From SAR92 clade bacterium (GTDB taxonomy: Bacteria > Pseudomonadota > Gammaproteobacteria > Pseudomonadales > Porticoccaceae), in assembly GCA_018607545.1 (NCBI GenBank), contig JABBBF010000124.1, positions 1 through 14,592 of the forward strand: DNA of 14,592 nucleotides, given 5' to 3'. A model generated the notes under the pieces. That model was not told the DNA's origin. It searched no databases and worked only from the letters and a program-made list of their open reading frames with translations. The position numbers and the translations under genes are program-made. Positions 1-6,904 of this stretch are shown piece by piece. Numbering within the stretch: the first letter of the stretch is position 1; each line of letters begins with the position of its first letter.

Positions 1-246
1 CTGCCGCTGGGATCTCCTCCTGGACTTGGTGCTCCCCCTCCCGGATTTGGCACTCCCCCTCCCGGACTCTCTCCTGGACTGGGCACTCCCCCTCCTGTGC
101 TCGGTATACCCCCTCCTGAGCTTGAGCCATTGCTGGTTGGTGATGGCATCGAACAGGCGCCGAGGCTTATGATTGCAGCGATAAGCAAGCTGACAGCCAC
201 TGGCTTGCAAGAGCCAACTGTCTGGTGTTTGCTGATTTTTTTATGA
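1..246 (+). CDS. 3' end of an unrecognised Gly/Pro-rich repeat protein (partial)
   Basis: Frame 1 is open from the window edge to a TGA at 244-246, giving 81 codons of a C-terminus. I do not recognise the protein. The first 43 residues carry a degenerate seven-residue unit of the form G-L/F-G-A/T-P-P-P (copies start near residues 8, 15, 26 and 33, with a short GLSP insert at 22-25). The rest is a non-repetitive segment ending in a short hydrophobic stretch, WCLLIFL. Differences between the DNA copies fall largely on third codon positions of this frame (GGA/GGA/GGA, CTT/TTT/CTG, GGT/GGC/GGC, CCC/CCT at proline codons), which supports real coding. The start and any signal or catalytic domain lie outside the window. 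The gene converges on the TPR gene with 26 bases between stops. It could be a surface-exposed or linker region; function cannot be stated. Confidence 0.5.
   Translation: MPLGSPPGLGAPPPGFGTPPPGLSPGLGTPPPVLGIPPPELEPLLVGDGIEQAPRLMIAAISKLTATGLQEPTVWCLLIFL
22..129 (+). repeat. Degenerate 21-bp tandem repeat encoding Gly/Pro-rich heptads
   Basis: About four imperfect 21-bp units (starting near 22, 43, 76 and 97) each encode G/V-L/F-G-A/T/I-P-P-P. A 12-bp insertion encoding GLSP separates the second and third units, and a decayed partial unit (ELEP) closes the array. The units are in frame with the partial ORF that contains them. Confidence 0.7.
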
Positions 247-272
247 GTGATTATTTTCATCGCTGGTTTTTA

Positions 273-1517
273 TTATCCCTGTGTCTGTTTGCTTGAGTAG
301 GGAAAAACAATACTGCTCTCGGTAGTTTCCCCGTCCACAAGTCTGGGTCTAAAGCGCTTGCTGCGGATATCTTTAAGAATTGCTCGAACCTCATTTTTAC
401 TAATATTTTCTGGTGGATTGAGTATTTCCATTTTTCCCGGAACACCAGCTTTGGAGACCACCATGGATACCTGCAGCTCCTGTTCTCGCAATTTTTTGCT
501 GGTTTCCAGGGTGGTAAATTCTATGATGCTTGGCTGGCCAAACAGCGTCTCAGTGAGTTGCTGTGACTCTGTACTCGCTTGAAGTGATTCGTAGGCGAGC
601 TTGTAGGCTTTACTGGCAGACATACGCTGGCCAAATACCAGATACCAATCGCCCAGCTCTGCAATAGCCAGAGCTTTTTGCGAGTCGCTGATATCCTCTT
701 GTTTTTCCAGTGACTCAACGACTTTTTGTAGTGCTGCCTTACCGCGGCGATAGTGCTGGTGAGAGGTGCTATTCGGGCTCTTTGTCGTCGACTCGGCGTT
801 GATGGTCAGGCCAGATTCCGAGGGCTCACCATACTGTTTAATATGGTTGGCGATAAAGTAGTGCAGATGACTGATTTTGCGGTATCTCTCTGCGGCTTGC
901 GGGTCTTCGACCGGGACACTTTTATTGAGAATCCTGGCCATGCGATTGCTGAGGCGCTCAGAGATAACTAAATTTTGGTAGCCGCCGCTCTGGCCCCTCT
1001 CGCTGTAAGTGTCCATGTACCAATCGAGAAGTTCATCAAGTACTGGCAGCATTCGCGGATCATTTTCCCCATAGGCCTTTGAGTTGATTTGATAGAGATT
1101 TTCCAGAGCATTCTGGGATTCATCCCAGTTACCAAGAAAGCTCTCGGCTTCGGCAATGGAGAGGAGGTAGGGTGTCTGGGACAGGCTGTTTAGGCCATAG
1201 TTAACCCGCTCGATCTGCATTCCACGCTGGTAGGCTTGTCGCGCTCGTTCGTATTCACGCTTTGAAAAATGGGATTTTCCAAGGCCAAAGTAGAGATCGG
1301 AAAGTTCCGCAGAATAGGCGCTGCGCTCGGCCTCTGTAGTTTCGATAGCATTCAGGTAATCACTGATGGGGTCGCTGTCGGTGATCTCTGTGACAACTGT
1401 TTGAGCAATTGCCGGGGAGCCTGCGGCGACATATATAACCAGGCATATAAACATCCACATAGCCACAGACTCTATCTGTGATCGGCTATAGTTGATTGCT
1501 CTGCAGTTATTGCTCAT
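273..1517 (-). CDS. Secreted TPR protein with C-terminal TonB-C-like domain
   Basis: A 414-residue protein with an N-terminal signal sequence: a hydrophobic core at about 20-35 followed by SPAIAQ, with likely cleavage after residue 39. The middle is helical, with tetratricopeptide-like units at roughly 65-165 and 255-320 (GLGKSHFSKREYERARQAYQ is a typical TPR helix pair). The last 65 residues (about 346-408) resemble the TonB C-terminal fold: a V-V-S-x-x-G-V-P-G-x-M strand, a short helical stretch, then R-F-R-P-x-x-x-D-G and a final I-V-F-P-Y strand. Unlike true TonB there is no Pro-rich spacer, and after signal cleavage no inner-membrane anchor, so energy transduction is unlikely; a periplasmic scaffold or binding role is inferred. 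The ATG at 1517 is backed by GGGGAG seven to eight bases upstream. An alternative ATG at codon 20 would shorten the signal peptide. No partner gene lies on the same strand nearby. Confidence 0.8.
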   Translation of the reverse strand: MSNNCRAINYSRSQIESVAMWMFICLVIYVAAGSPAIAQTVVTEITDSDPISDYLNAIETTEAERSAYSAELSDLYFGLGKSHFSKREYERARQAYQRGMQIERVNYGLNSLSQTPYLLSIAEAESFLGNWDESQNALENLYQINSKAYGENDPRMLPVLDELLDWYMDTYSERGQSGGYQNLVISERLSNRMARILNKSVPVEDPQAAERYRKISHLHYFIANHIKQYGEPSESGLTINAESTTKSPNSTSHQHYRRGKAALQKVVESLEKQEDISDSQKALAIAELGDWYLVFGQRMSASKAYKLAYESLQASTESQQLTETLFGQPSIIEFTTLETSKKLREQELQVSMVVSKAGVPGKMEILNPPENISKNEVRAILKDIRSKRFRPRLVDGETTESSIVFPYSSKQTQG

Positions 1518-1553
1518 ATTGAGCTCCCCGATTAAAGTTAAAAAATTAGAGTA

Positions 1554-1584
1554 GGTATATCCCGGCCGGTTCCATTGCTGGCAA
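1554..1584 (-). promoter_or_regulatory. Weak candidate promoter for the TPR gene
   Basis: Reading the minus strand, TTGCCA (1584-1579, five of six matches to a -35 box) is followed after 19 bases by TATACC (1559-1554, four of six matches to a -10 box). The spacing is long and the -10 is poor, so this is only the best candidate upstream of the start at 1517. Confidence 0.25.
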
Positions 1585-1740
1585 TACCTAAATCGGTTTT
1601 TGCGCCTTTCAGTTGTTTTTTTGTGTAATGGCTTCGATTTCAGTCGCTTTAATTAACGCTCAGCCTACAGGGTATTGAGTCCGATTTTTATTTTAGATGT
1701 TTTACTCTATTTTCCCCTAGCGTTCATTTATAGTTTATAC

Positions 1741-1780
1741 CCTGTTGAATAAGATTCCATTGTATCAACAGGTTTTTTTT
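1741..1780 (+). terminator. Terminator-like hairpin plus T8 just upstream of the CoA-transferase
   Basis: CCTGTTGA (1741-1748) and TCAACAGG (1765-1772) form a perfect 8-bp inverted repeat with a 16-base loop, followed at once by eight T residues (1773-1780). The shape is that of an intrinsic terminator on the plus strand, but no plus-strand gene precedes it and the next start codon is only 35 bases downstream. It may be an attenuator in a leader, a relic terminator, or an operator. The large loop makes it a modest terminator. Confidence 0.4.
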
Positions 1781-1814
1781 GCGCAAAAATAGAAGATTAT
1801 AGAGGCTAGCATCG

Positions 1815-3008
1815 GTGAGCAAACCACTGCAGGGATTGAGAGTAATTGAGTTGGGACAGCTTTTGGCTGGCCCTTTTGCCGGCTGTATGCTGGGATATTT
1901 TGGTGCCGAAGTTATCAAGGTGGAGCCGCCGGGAGGCGATCCGATTCGCAACTGGCGCGAGGTTAAAGATGGCACTTCCCTGTGGTGGCGCAGTTTAGCG
2001 CGCAATAAAAAGTGTATCTCTCTCGACCTTAAAACCCCTGAGGGGCGCGATCTGGTTAAACAGCTGCTAAAAACCGCCGATATAGTGGTGGAGAATTTTC
2101 GCCCCGGCGTCCTCGAGGGCTGGGGTTTGGATCCGGAGTCGCTGCGGGCGGATAATCCCGATCTTATCTATGCGCGCATCTCCGGCTACGGCCAGACTGG
2201 CCCCTATGCAGAGAAGGCCGGCTTTGCCTCGGCCTGCGAGGCGATCAGTGGCTTTCGCTACGTCAATGGCTACCCGGATCAGGCGCCGGTAAGACCAAAC
2301 TTAAGTCTGGGCGACACCATTTCTGGTCTCCATGCGGTGCTGGGTATTTTGATGGCGCTGCGCGCCCGAGATCGTGGCGATGGCGGCCAAGTGATCGATG
2401 TGGCGCTCTATGAGTCGATGTTTAACCTGCTTGAGGCGGTGGTGCCGGAATACGATGGCGCCGACCAAATCCGTGAACCCTCTGGTACCACAGTGACCGG
2501 TATTGTGCCGACTAATACCTATAGATGTGCGGACGATAAATACCTGGTTATCGGCGGCAATGGCGATTCGATATTTGCCCGGCTGATGACCGCAGTGGGT
2601 CGCGATGATATGGCCCGGGATAGCAAGTATGCCAGCAATGCCCAGCGGGTAGTTTATGAGGCAGAGATTGATCAGTTGCTGAGTCACTGGTGTGCGAATC
2701 AGTCTTTGACGGCGGCTATGGAGATTCTCGAGGAGCATCGCGTACCCTGCGGCCCGGTTTATAGCGTTGCCGATATGATGGATGACAAGCATTTTCAGCA
2801 GCGCGGTTTATTTGAACAGGTGGAGATCAATGGCCAGCCATTAAAGATTCCTGCGATTATGCCCAAGCTGGTCGATACGCCCGGTGCCACCGATTGGCCG
2901 GGCCCGGAAATTGCCAGCCATACGGATGAGATTCTTCAAGGACTTGGTCTGGATGTTGATCAAATAGCCCAGCTCAAGAGTTCAGGGGTTGTCACCGATA
3001 GCGATTGA
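1815..3008 (+). CDS. CaiB/BaiF family (class III) CoA-transferase
   Basis: A 397-residue cytoplasmic enzyme of normal family length that moves CoA between carboxylic acids by way of an aspartyl-CoA anhydride; the substrate cannot be read from sequence. Family landmarks in order: the N-terminal GLRVIELGQLLAGPFAG (7-23) with AEVIKVEPPGGDP (31-43); NKKCISLDL (64-72); the VVENFRPGVLEGWGL block (91-105); ARISGYGQTGPYA (120-132); and LGDTISGLHAVLG (165-177), whose Asp167 aligns with the catalytic aspartate of formyl-CoA transferase. The C-terminal half has VPCGPVYSV, typical of the group. The start is GTG, with AGAGG at 1801-1805 nine bases upstream. The gene stands alone on its strand and ends 6 bases from the convergent amidohydrolase stop. 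Likely roles include carnitine, oxalate, succinate or branched-acid CoA exchange; none is favoured. Confidence 0.9.
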   Translation: MSKPLQGLRVIELGQLLAGPFAGCMLGYFGAEVIKVEPPGGDPIRNWREVKDGTSLWWRSLARNKKCISLDLKTPEGRDLVKQLLKTADIVVENFRPGVLEGWGLDPESLRADNPDLIYARISGYGQTGPYAEKAGFASACEAISGFRYVNGYPDQAPVRPNLSLGDTISGLHAVLGILMALRARDRGDGGQVIDVALYESMFNLLEAVVPEYDGADQIREPSGTTVTGIVPTNTYRCADDKYLVIGGNGDSIFARLMTAVGRDDMARDSKYASNAQRVVYEAEIDQLLSHWCANQSLTAAMEILEEHRVPCGPVYSVADMMDDKHFQQRGLFEQVEINGQPLKIPAIMPKLVDTPGATDWPGPEIASHTDEILQGLGLDVDQIAQLKSSGVVTDSD

Positions 3009-3018
3009 TAACCGCTAT
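2998..3018. terminator. Hairpin spanning both convergent stop codons
   Basis: ATAGCG (2998-3003) pairs with CGCTAT (3013-3018) across a 9-base loop. The loop holds the CoA-transferase TGA, and the right arm overlaps the amidohydrolase TAG. No T-run follows on either strand, so it is at best a weak bidirectional barrier or a simple stem protecting the mRNA ends. Confidence 0.25.
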
Positions 3019-4361
3019 GGCGTTGCCGGCATCAATTCCATTAGCGCCAGCACAGTTGCCTGAACACCTCTGGTGACCGCGGGCTCTGGTTCAATTTTAA
3101 ATAGCGGGCTGTGGTGTGAGGGGATAGGCGCACCGCCATTGGAGGCGGCCTGGTAGTCGGCCAGACTGGTGCCGCCAACCGCAAAGTAAACACTGGGAAT
3201 TGCCGGATCAGTGGTGAAGTAGGGAAAGTCCTCTGCTCCCATACCCTGTGAACCCAGTGAAACCACCTGATCTTCACCGAGTTTATTCTGCCAGACTGCT
3301 TTTAATCGCCTGACCAGAGGGCTGTTATTAACCGTGGGTGGTGTCGAAGATTTTGAGTAGATCACCTCGGGCAATTTGTCCTCTGGCAGCCCAGCCGCAC
3401 GGCCCATATTTTCTGCAATGCGTTTTATTCCCTTTAACAGCTTTTCGCGGGTGTCGAGATTGGTGTTGCGCACTGTCAACTGCAGCTGGGCGCGATCGGG
3501 AATAATATTGTGTTTGCTGCCACCGTGAAAGGAGCCGACGGTAATCACGCCCGGTTCCCTGGGGGCCAGTTCTCTGGATACCAGTGTCTGCAGGGCGACA
3601 ACAATCTGACTGCCGAGCAGGATCGGATCTTTGCCTGCATGGGGTGATGCACCGTGGGTACCAATGCCGTGGACAATAATATCCACACTGTCGGATCCAG
3701 CAAAAGGCGAGCCCTCCTGAACATTGACCAGACCGGCGGGCAACCCTGCGGCAACATGAAAGGCCAGGGCATAATCGGGCTGCCCAAAGCGCTCCCAGAG
3801 ATTGTCATCCATCATCGCCTTGGCGCCGCGGATACGCTCCTCTGCTGGCTGACCGATCAGCATCAATGTCCCGGACCACTGGTCCATACGTGCCGACATC
3901 TGCCGCGCAGTGCCGATAAGACTGGTGATATGCACATCGTGACCGCAGGCGTGCATGACTGGAACCTGTTTGCCGGTGATCGGGTCGGTTTGGGTTATTG
4001 TGGAGGCGTACTCCAAACCGGATTTCTCTTCGATCGGCAGGGCATCCATATCGCCGCGCATCATTACCAGCGGGCCATCGCCATTTTTTAAAATTGCGAC
4101 TACACCAGTGCCGCCGACTTTTTCGGTAACCTCAAAGCCACTGCTGCGCAATTCACTGGCGAGTTTTTTCGCGGTTTTAAATTCAATAAAGCTGAGTTCG
4201 GGGTTGCGGTGAAAATGGTTAAACAGTGCGCCGAGGCGCTTGTCGTAATCCTGCTGTATAGAGGTGGCAAGATCGCTTTCCTGGAGATCGGCATGGGAGA
4301 AGAGGCTGAACAGGGGCAGCAATAGCGCCATTGCCAGCGGTGATAGCTGTTTAATTTTCAT
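3015..4361 (-). CDS. Secreted M20-family metallo-amidohydrolase (hippurate hydrolase-like)
   Basis: A 448-residue exported hydrolase. The N-terminus is a clear signal peptide (K2, K4, hydrophobic 7-22, likely cleavage after HA at 23-24). The M20D core follows: HRNPELSF (51-58), MRGDMDALPI (101-110), HACGHD (137-142, metal-binding Cys139 and His141), QPAEE (171-175, catalytic or metal-binding glutamates), His202 in AFHVAAGLPAG, the dimerisation-domain motif HGASPHAGKDP (236-246), GMGAEDFPYF (373-382), and SHHSPLF near the end (His416/417). Family members hydrolyse N-acyl amino acids, hippurate or small peptides. Most characterised homologues are cytoplasmic, so the signal peptide suggests a periplasmic or extracellular role. 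It follows the M28 gene by 47 bases on the same strand and is probably co-transcribed with it. An AGGGAG lies 14 bases before the ATG, a longer spacing than usual. Substrate is unknown. Confidence 0.9.
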   Translation of the reverse strand: MKIKQLSPLAMALLLPLFSLFSHADLQESDLATSIQQDYDKRLGALFNHFHRNPELSFIEFKTAKKLASELRSSGFEVTEKVGGTGVVAILKNGDGPLVMMRGDMDALPIEEKSGLEYASTITQTDPITGKQVPVMHACGHDVHITSLIGTARQMSARMDQWSGTLMLIGQPAEERIRGAKAMMDDNLWERFGQPDYALAFHVAAGLPAGLVNVQEGSPFAGSDSVDIIVHGIGTHGASPHAGKDPILLGSQIVVALQTLVSRELAPREPGVITVGSFHGGSKHNIIPDRAQLQLTVRNTNLDTREKLLKGIKRIAENMGRAAGLPEDKLPEVIYSKSSTPPTVNNSPLVRRLKAVWQNKLGEDQVVSLGSQGMGAEDFPYFTTDPAIPSVYFAVGGTSLADYQAASNGGAPIPSHHSPLFKIEPEPAVTRGVQATVLALMELMPATP

Positions 4362-4408
4362 AACAGTTTCTAAAACTCCCTAAAAATTGGCCTTATTTAA
4401 CTTCGGGG

Positions 4409-5347
4409 TCAGTAACCAGTGTAAATCAATTCTTCGAGTACATTGCCGACCTGCTGCAAACTTTTTTCACTGCAGCGCTCAATACTGTCATCGCTGGTGT
4501 GCCAGGATTGCGGAAAGGGTGAGTGGATTAGGTTGACCACTTTCATGCCTGCCTTGAGAAAGGGCAGATGGTCATCATGGATATAGCTGCCCTCGCGATC
4601 GACAAATACCTCGGCTTGCTGTCGAGCGGCAATACGCCAAATTTTATCCTGTAGACGCGGTGCGCTATCGCGGGAGTAGCGCTCTCGTGGAATAACCAGA
4701 TCCCGGTCGCAGACCATATCCACTATCACCCCGAATTCGGGTCTGTAGAAGCGATTTTTGCTAACAAATTCACTGGCACCAATGGAGAAGGGCAGTCTGT
4801 TGATTCCTCCCATATCCTCAAGATCAAAAAACACCAAGTCGACAATAATTGGTGCGCGCTGAGTGCTGAGCAGTCGGGCGATTTCCAGAAGTACCGCGAC
4901 ACCGGAGCCGCCATCATTGGCGCCGATCACCGGCTGAGCTTTCAGTTCTCTATTACTGTCCCTGTCGGAGATCGGTCGAGTGTCCCAGTGGGCGCCGAGC
5001 ATAATTCTTTTGCGTGAGGATGATGCATTTTTATCGGTCGGGTAAAAACTCGCCCAGATATTATTTCCCTCTAGGCCGTGGCGCTTAAATGGCTGTACCA
5101 CCAGTTTGTCCGCTTCGGGTAATAACTGCTCGCGAATATAGTCGAGGGTCTGCTGTTTGGCCGGGTGGCCAATAATTCGCGGGCCTAAGCTCACCTGTTT
5201 GGCAATAGTTTGCAGGGCGGATTCGCCGCTAAAAAACGATTTTTGCGCGGCTTCTTCAGTGCAGTAAGAGCTGCTTGCAAAACCCAGGCAGCAGAGGGCT
5301 GCCATTATCCATTGCGCAGCTCTTTTCATACGCGCAACTCTTGTCAT
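4409..5347 (-). CDS. Secreted M28-family peptidase / glutaminyl-peptide cyclotransferase-like enzyme
   Basis: A 312-residue exported zinc hydrolase. The N-terminus is a signal peptide (KR at 8-9, hydrophobic to about 25, likely cleavage near residue 29). The M28 landmarks are GAHWDTRP (118-125), VIGANDGGSGVAVLLE (140-155, metal-binding Asp145), FFDLED (173-178, Glu177 as probable general base), DMV with Asp210, DDHLPFLKAG (258-267) and NLIHSPFPQSWHTSDD (272-287, His283). The DDHLPFL and SPFPQSWHT blocks match glutaminyl cyclases especially well, so the enzyme may form N-terminal pyroglutamate or act as an aminopeptidase; sequence does not settle which. Asp178 sits where human glutaminyl cyclase has a zinc-binding glutamate. 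The transporter stop is one base upstream, so translation is probably coupled. The start could instead be ATG at 5329 (codon 7), which has AAGAG eight bases before it and gives a more standard signal peptide. Confidence 0.87.
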   Translation of the reverse strand: MTRVARMKRAAQWIMAALCCLGFASSSYCTEEAAQKSFFSGESALQTIAKQVSLGPRIIGHPAKQQTLDYIREQLLPEADKLVVQPFKRHGLEGNNIWASFYPTDKNASSSRKRIMLGAHWDTRPISDRDSNRELKAQPVIGANDGGSGVAVLLEIARLLSTQRAPIIVDLVFFDLEDMGGINRLPFSIGASEFVSKNRFYRPEFGVIVDMVCDRDLVIPRERYSRDSAPRLQDKIWRIAARQQAEVFVDREGSYIHDDHLPFLKAGMKVVNLIHSPFPQSWHTSDDSIERCSEKSLQQVGNVLEELIYTGY

Positions 5348-5348
5348 A

Positions 5349-6806
5349 TTAGCCGTTCGCTACTGCTGTTTCTGATTCTGCCGGCAGTTTTATCTGATAG
5401 AAGCCGTAGATAACAGCAATAATCGGGCAGCAGATATTAAAGATTGCATAAGGCGCATAGAGTAAGGTGCTGACGCCGAGGGTGGCAGACATATAGGCGC
5501 CGCAGGTATTCCAGGGCACTAATGCCGAGGTCAGGGTGCCGGAGTCTTCCAGGGTTCGCGACAGATTGATCAGCTTGAGTTTTCTTTTGCGATAGGCGTT
5601 GGCAAACATCTGCCCGGGAATAACAATCGACAGATACTGATCGGCGGCGAGAATATTGGTGCCAATACAGGAGGCGACTGTGGTGGTGATCAGACCGCCG
5701 GCAGACTTCACTCTGCTGAGTGCCGCTTCTACCAGTCTCTCCAGCAGGCCGGTGCGGGCCATTGCGCCGCCAAAGGCCATGGCATTGATAATCAGGCCAA
5801 CAGTCATCAGCATACTGCTCATGCCGCCTTTCGAGAGCAGCGCATCCAGAGATTGGTTGCCACTGTCAGAGCTGTAACCGAGAAACATTGCACTCAGCAG
5901 ACCCTTAAAACTTGCCGCAATACTATTGAGGCTGCTATCTGCCGCCAGTTCGATAACGGCACTGGACTGGAAAGCAACGGCAAACACACAGCCAACCAAC
6001 GCGCCGACGATTAGGGTCGACAGAGCCGGTTGTTTCTTCACTGCCATAACCAGCAGTAGTGCCAGTGGCACCAACATAAGCGGGTTGATTAAGAAGGCGT
6101 CCTGCATGGCAGATTGCAATAGCTCTATATCTTTTACCTCGACAGCGGAACCGCTGCCAAAACCGAGGATAAAAAATATTGTCAGGGCAATAATAAAGCT
6201 CGGCACAGTGGTCCACAGCATATGTTGAATATGGGCAAATAAATCACTGTTGGAAACTGCTGCTGCGAGGTTGGTGGTATCTGACAGCGGCGAGAGCTTA
6301 TCGCCAAAATAGGCGCCGGATATTATCGCGCCAGCGCTGATCGGCAGGGATAAATCCAGTGCTGCAGCTATACCCATAAAGCCGATGCCAAGGGTTCCGG
6401 CGACAGTCCATGAGCTGCCAATGCTAAAGCCGACCAATGCACAGACCAGGCAGGAAGTTGCATAGAAGTAGTTCGGGGAGATTAATTCGACGCCGTAGTA
6501 GATCATGCTGGGCACGGTGCCTGCGAGTATCCAGCTGCCAATCAGGGCGCCGACCATCAGCAGGATCAGGATGGCATGAAGGGACATGGTAATGGTGTCG
6601 ATCATACCCTCTTCGATAATATTCCAGGTCAGGCCGTTTTTAATCCCTATAAGTGCCGCCACTGCGGCGGAGATGATAAGAGCGACCAGGTTTGGACCGA
6701 AGGAGTCGAGGCCAAAGACGTAGACCGTTCCGGCGAGCATTGAGATCAACAGTACAACAGGAATAAGTGCGTCGATAAGACTGGGTTTTAATACTGCTCT
6801 GGTCAT
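5349..6806 (-). CDS. NhaC-family Na+/H+ antiporter-like transporter
   Basis: A 485-residue polytopic inner-membrane protein with about 11-12 predicted hydrophobic helices, the usual size for NhaC. Recognisable family blocks are the first paired helices (13-55), GSSWTVAGTLG (130-140), GAYFGDKLSPLSDTTNLA (164-181) with charged and polar residues inside a membrane region, and LEDSGTLTSALVPWNTCG (419-436). Family members exchange sodium for protons, and some exchange organic acids such as malate and lactate. The gene leads a minus-strand group with two secreted hydrolases, overlapping none but leaving only one base before the M28 gene. This hints that it may import or exchange a product of those enzymes rather than serve only pH balance; that is inference. 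The ribosome site before the ATG is weak (GAG about seven bases upstream). It follows the SPOR gene by 98 bases with no clear terminator between. Confidence 0.88.
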   Translation of the reverse strand: MTRAVLKPSLIDALIPVVLLISMLAGTVYVFGLDSFGPNLVALIISAAVAALIGIKNGLTWNIIEEGMIDTITMSLHAILILLMVGALIGSWILAGTVPSMIYYGVELISPNYFYATSCLVCALVGFSIGSSWTVAGTLGIGFMGIAAALDLSLPISAGAIISGAYFGDKLSPLSDTTNLAAAVSNSDLFAHIQHMLWTTVPSFIIALTIFFILGFGSGSAVEVKDIELLQSAMQDAFLINPLMLVPLALLLVMAVKKQPALSTLIVGALVGCVFAVAFQSSAVIELAADSSLNSIAASFKGLLSAMFLGYSSDSGNQSLDALLSKGGMSSMLMTVGLIINAMAFGGAMARTGLLERLVEAALSRVKSAGGLITTTVASCIGTNILAADQYLSIVIPGQMFANAYRKRKLKLINLSRTLEDSGTLTSALVPWNTCGAYMSATLGVSTLLYAPYAIFNICCPIIAVIYGFYQIKLPAESETAVANG

Positions 6807-6828
6807 GGGCGGCTCTGTTTTTATTATG

Positions 6829-6849
6829 TTTGAAATCAGCTTTTGAAAT
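6829..6849. repeat. Direct repeat TTTGAAAT upstream of the transporter gene
   Basis: TTTGAAAT occurs at 6829-6836 and again at 6842-6849, a 13-base period, in the AT-rich 98-base gap before the NhaC-type gene. It could be a tandem regulator site for the transporter-hydrolase group, or chance in AT-rich DNA. Confidence 0.3.
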
Positions 6850-6904
6850 TTATTTTATGCCGGAGTGTAACTTACTACTGTGCTAGTGATCTATGGCAGG
6901 GGTT

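Larger units (their letters stand above)
1518..1814. other. Divergent intergenic region between the TPR gene and the CoA-transferase
   Basis: This 297-base gap separates two divergent genes and contains no credible ORF. It turns AT-rich toward the CoA-transferase. Apart from the weak minus-strand promoter candidate and the hairpin at 1741-1780, the only other signal is a TATAGT at 1729-1734 that could be a -10 box for the plus-strand gene, but no convincing -35 lies 16-18 bases before it. Confidence 0.6.

Noticed and set aside
22..129. Repeat at the left edge as a CRISPR array
   Set aside because: The units are contiguous with no spacers, degenerate, in codon register and Pro/Gly coding.
2301..2792. 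A 163-codon minus-strand open frame inside the CoA-transferase
   Set aside because: The sense frame is a full-length family member; the antisense translation is low in structure-like pattern and rich in His/Ile from reversed common codons.
3015..6806. Defence or toxin system made of the transporter and hydrolases
   Set aside because: All three are ordinary transport or hydrolase families with signal peptides or membrane helices; no nuclease, sensor, ATPase or toxin-like partner is present.
1815..6806. CoA-transferase and the hydrolase group as one metabolic operon
   Set aside because: They are on opposite strands and meet tail to tail, so they cannot share a transcript; a functional link would need other evidence.
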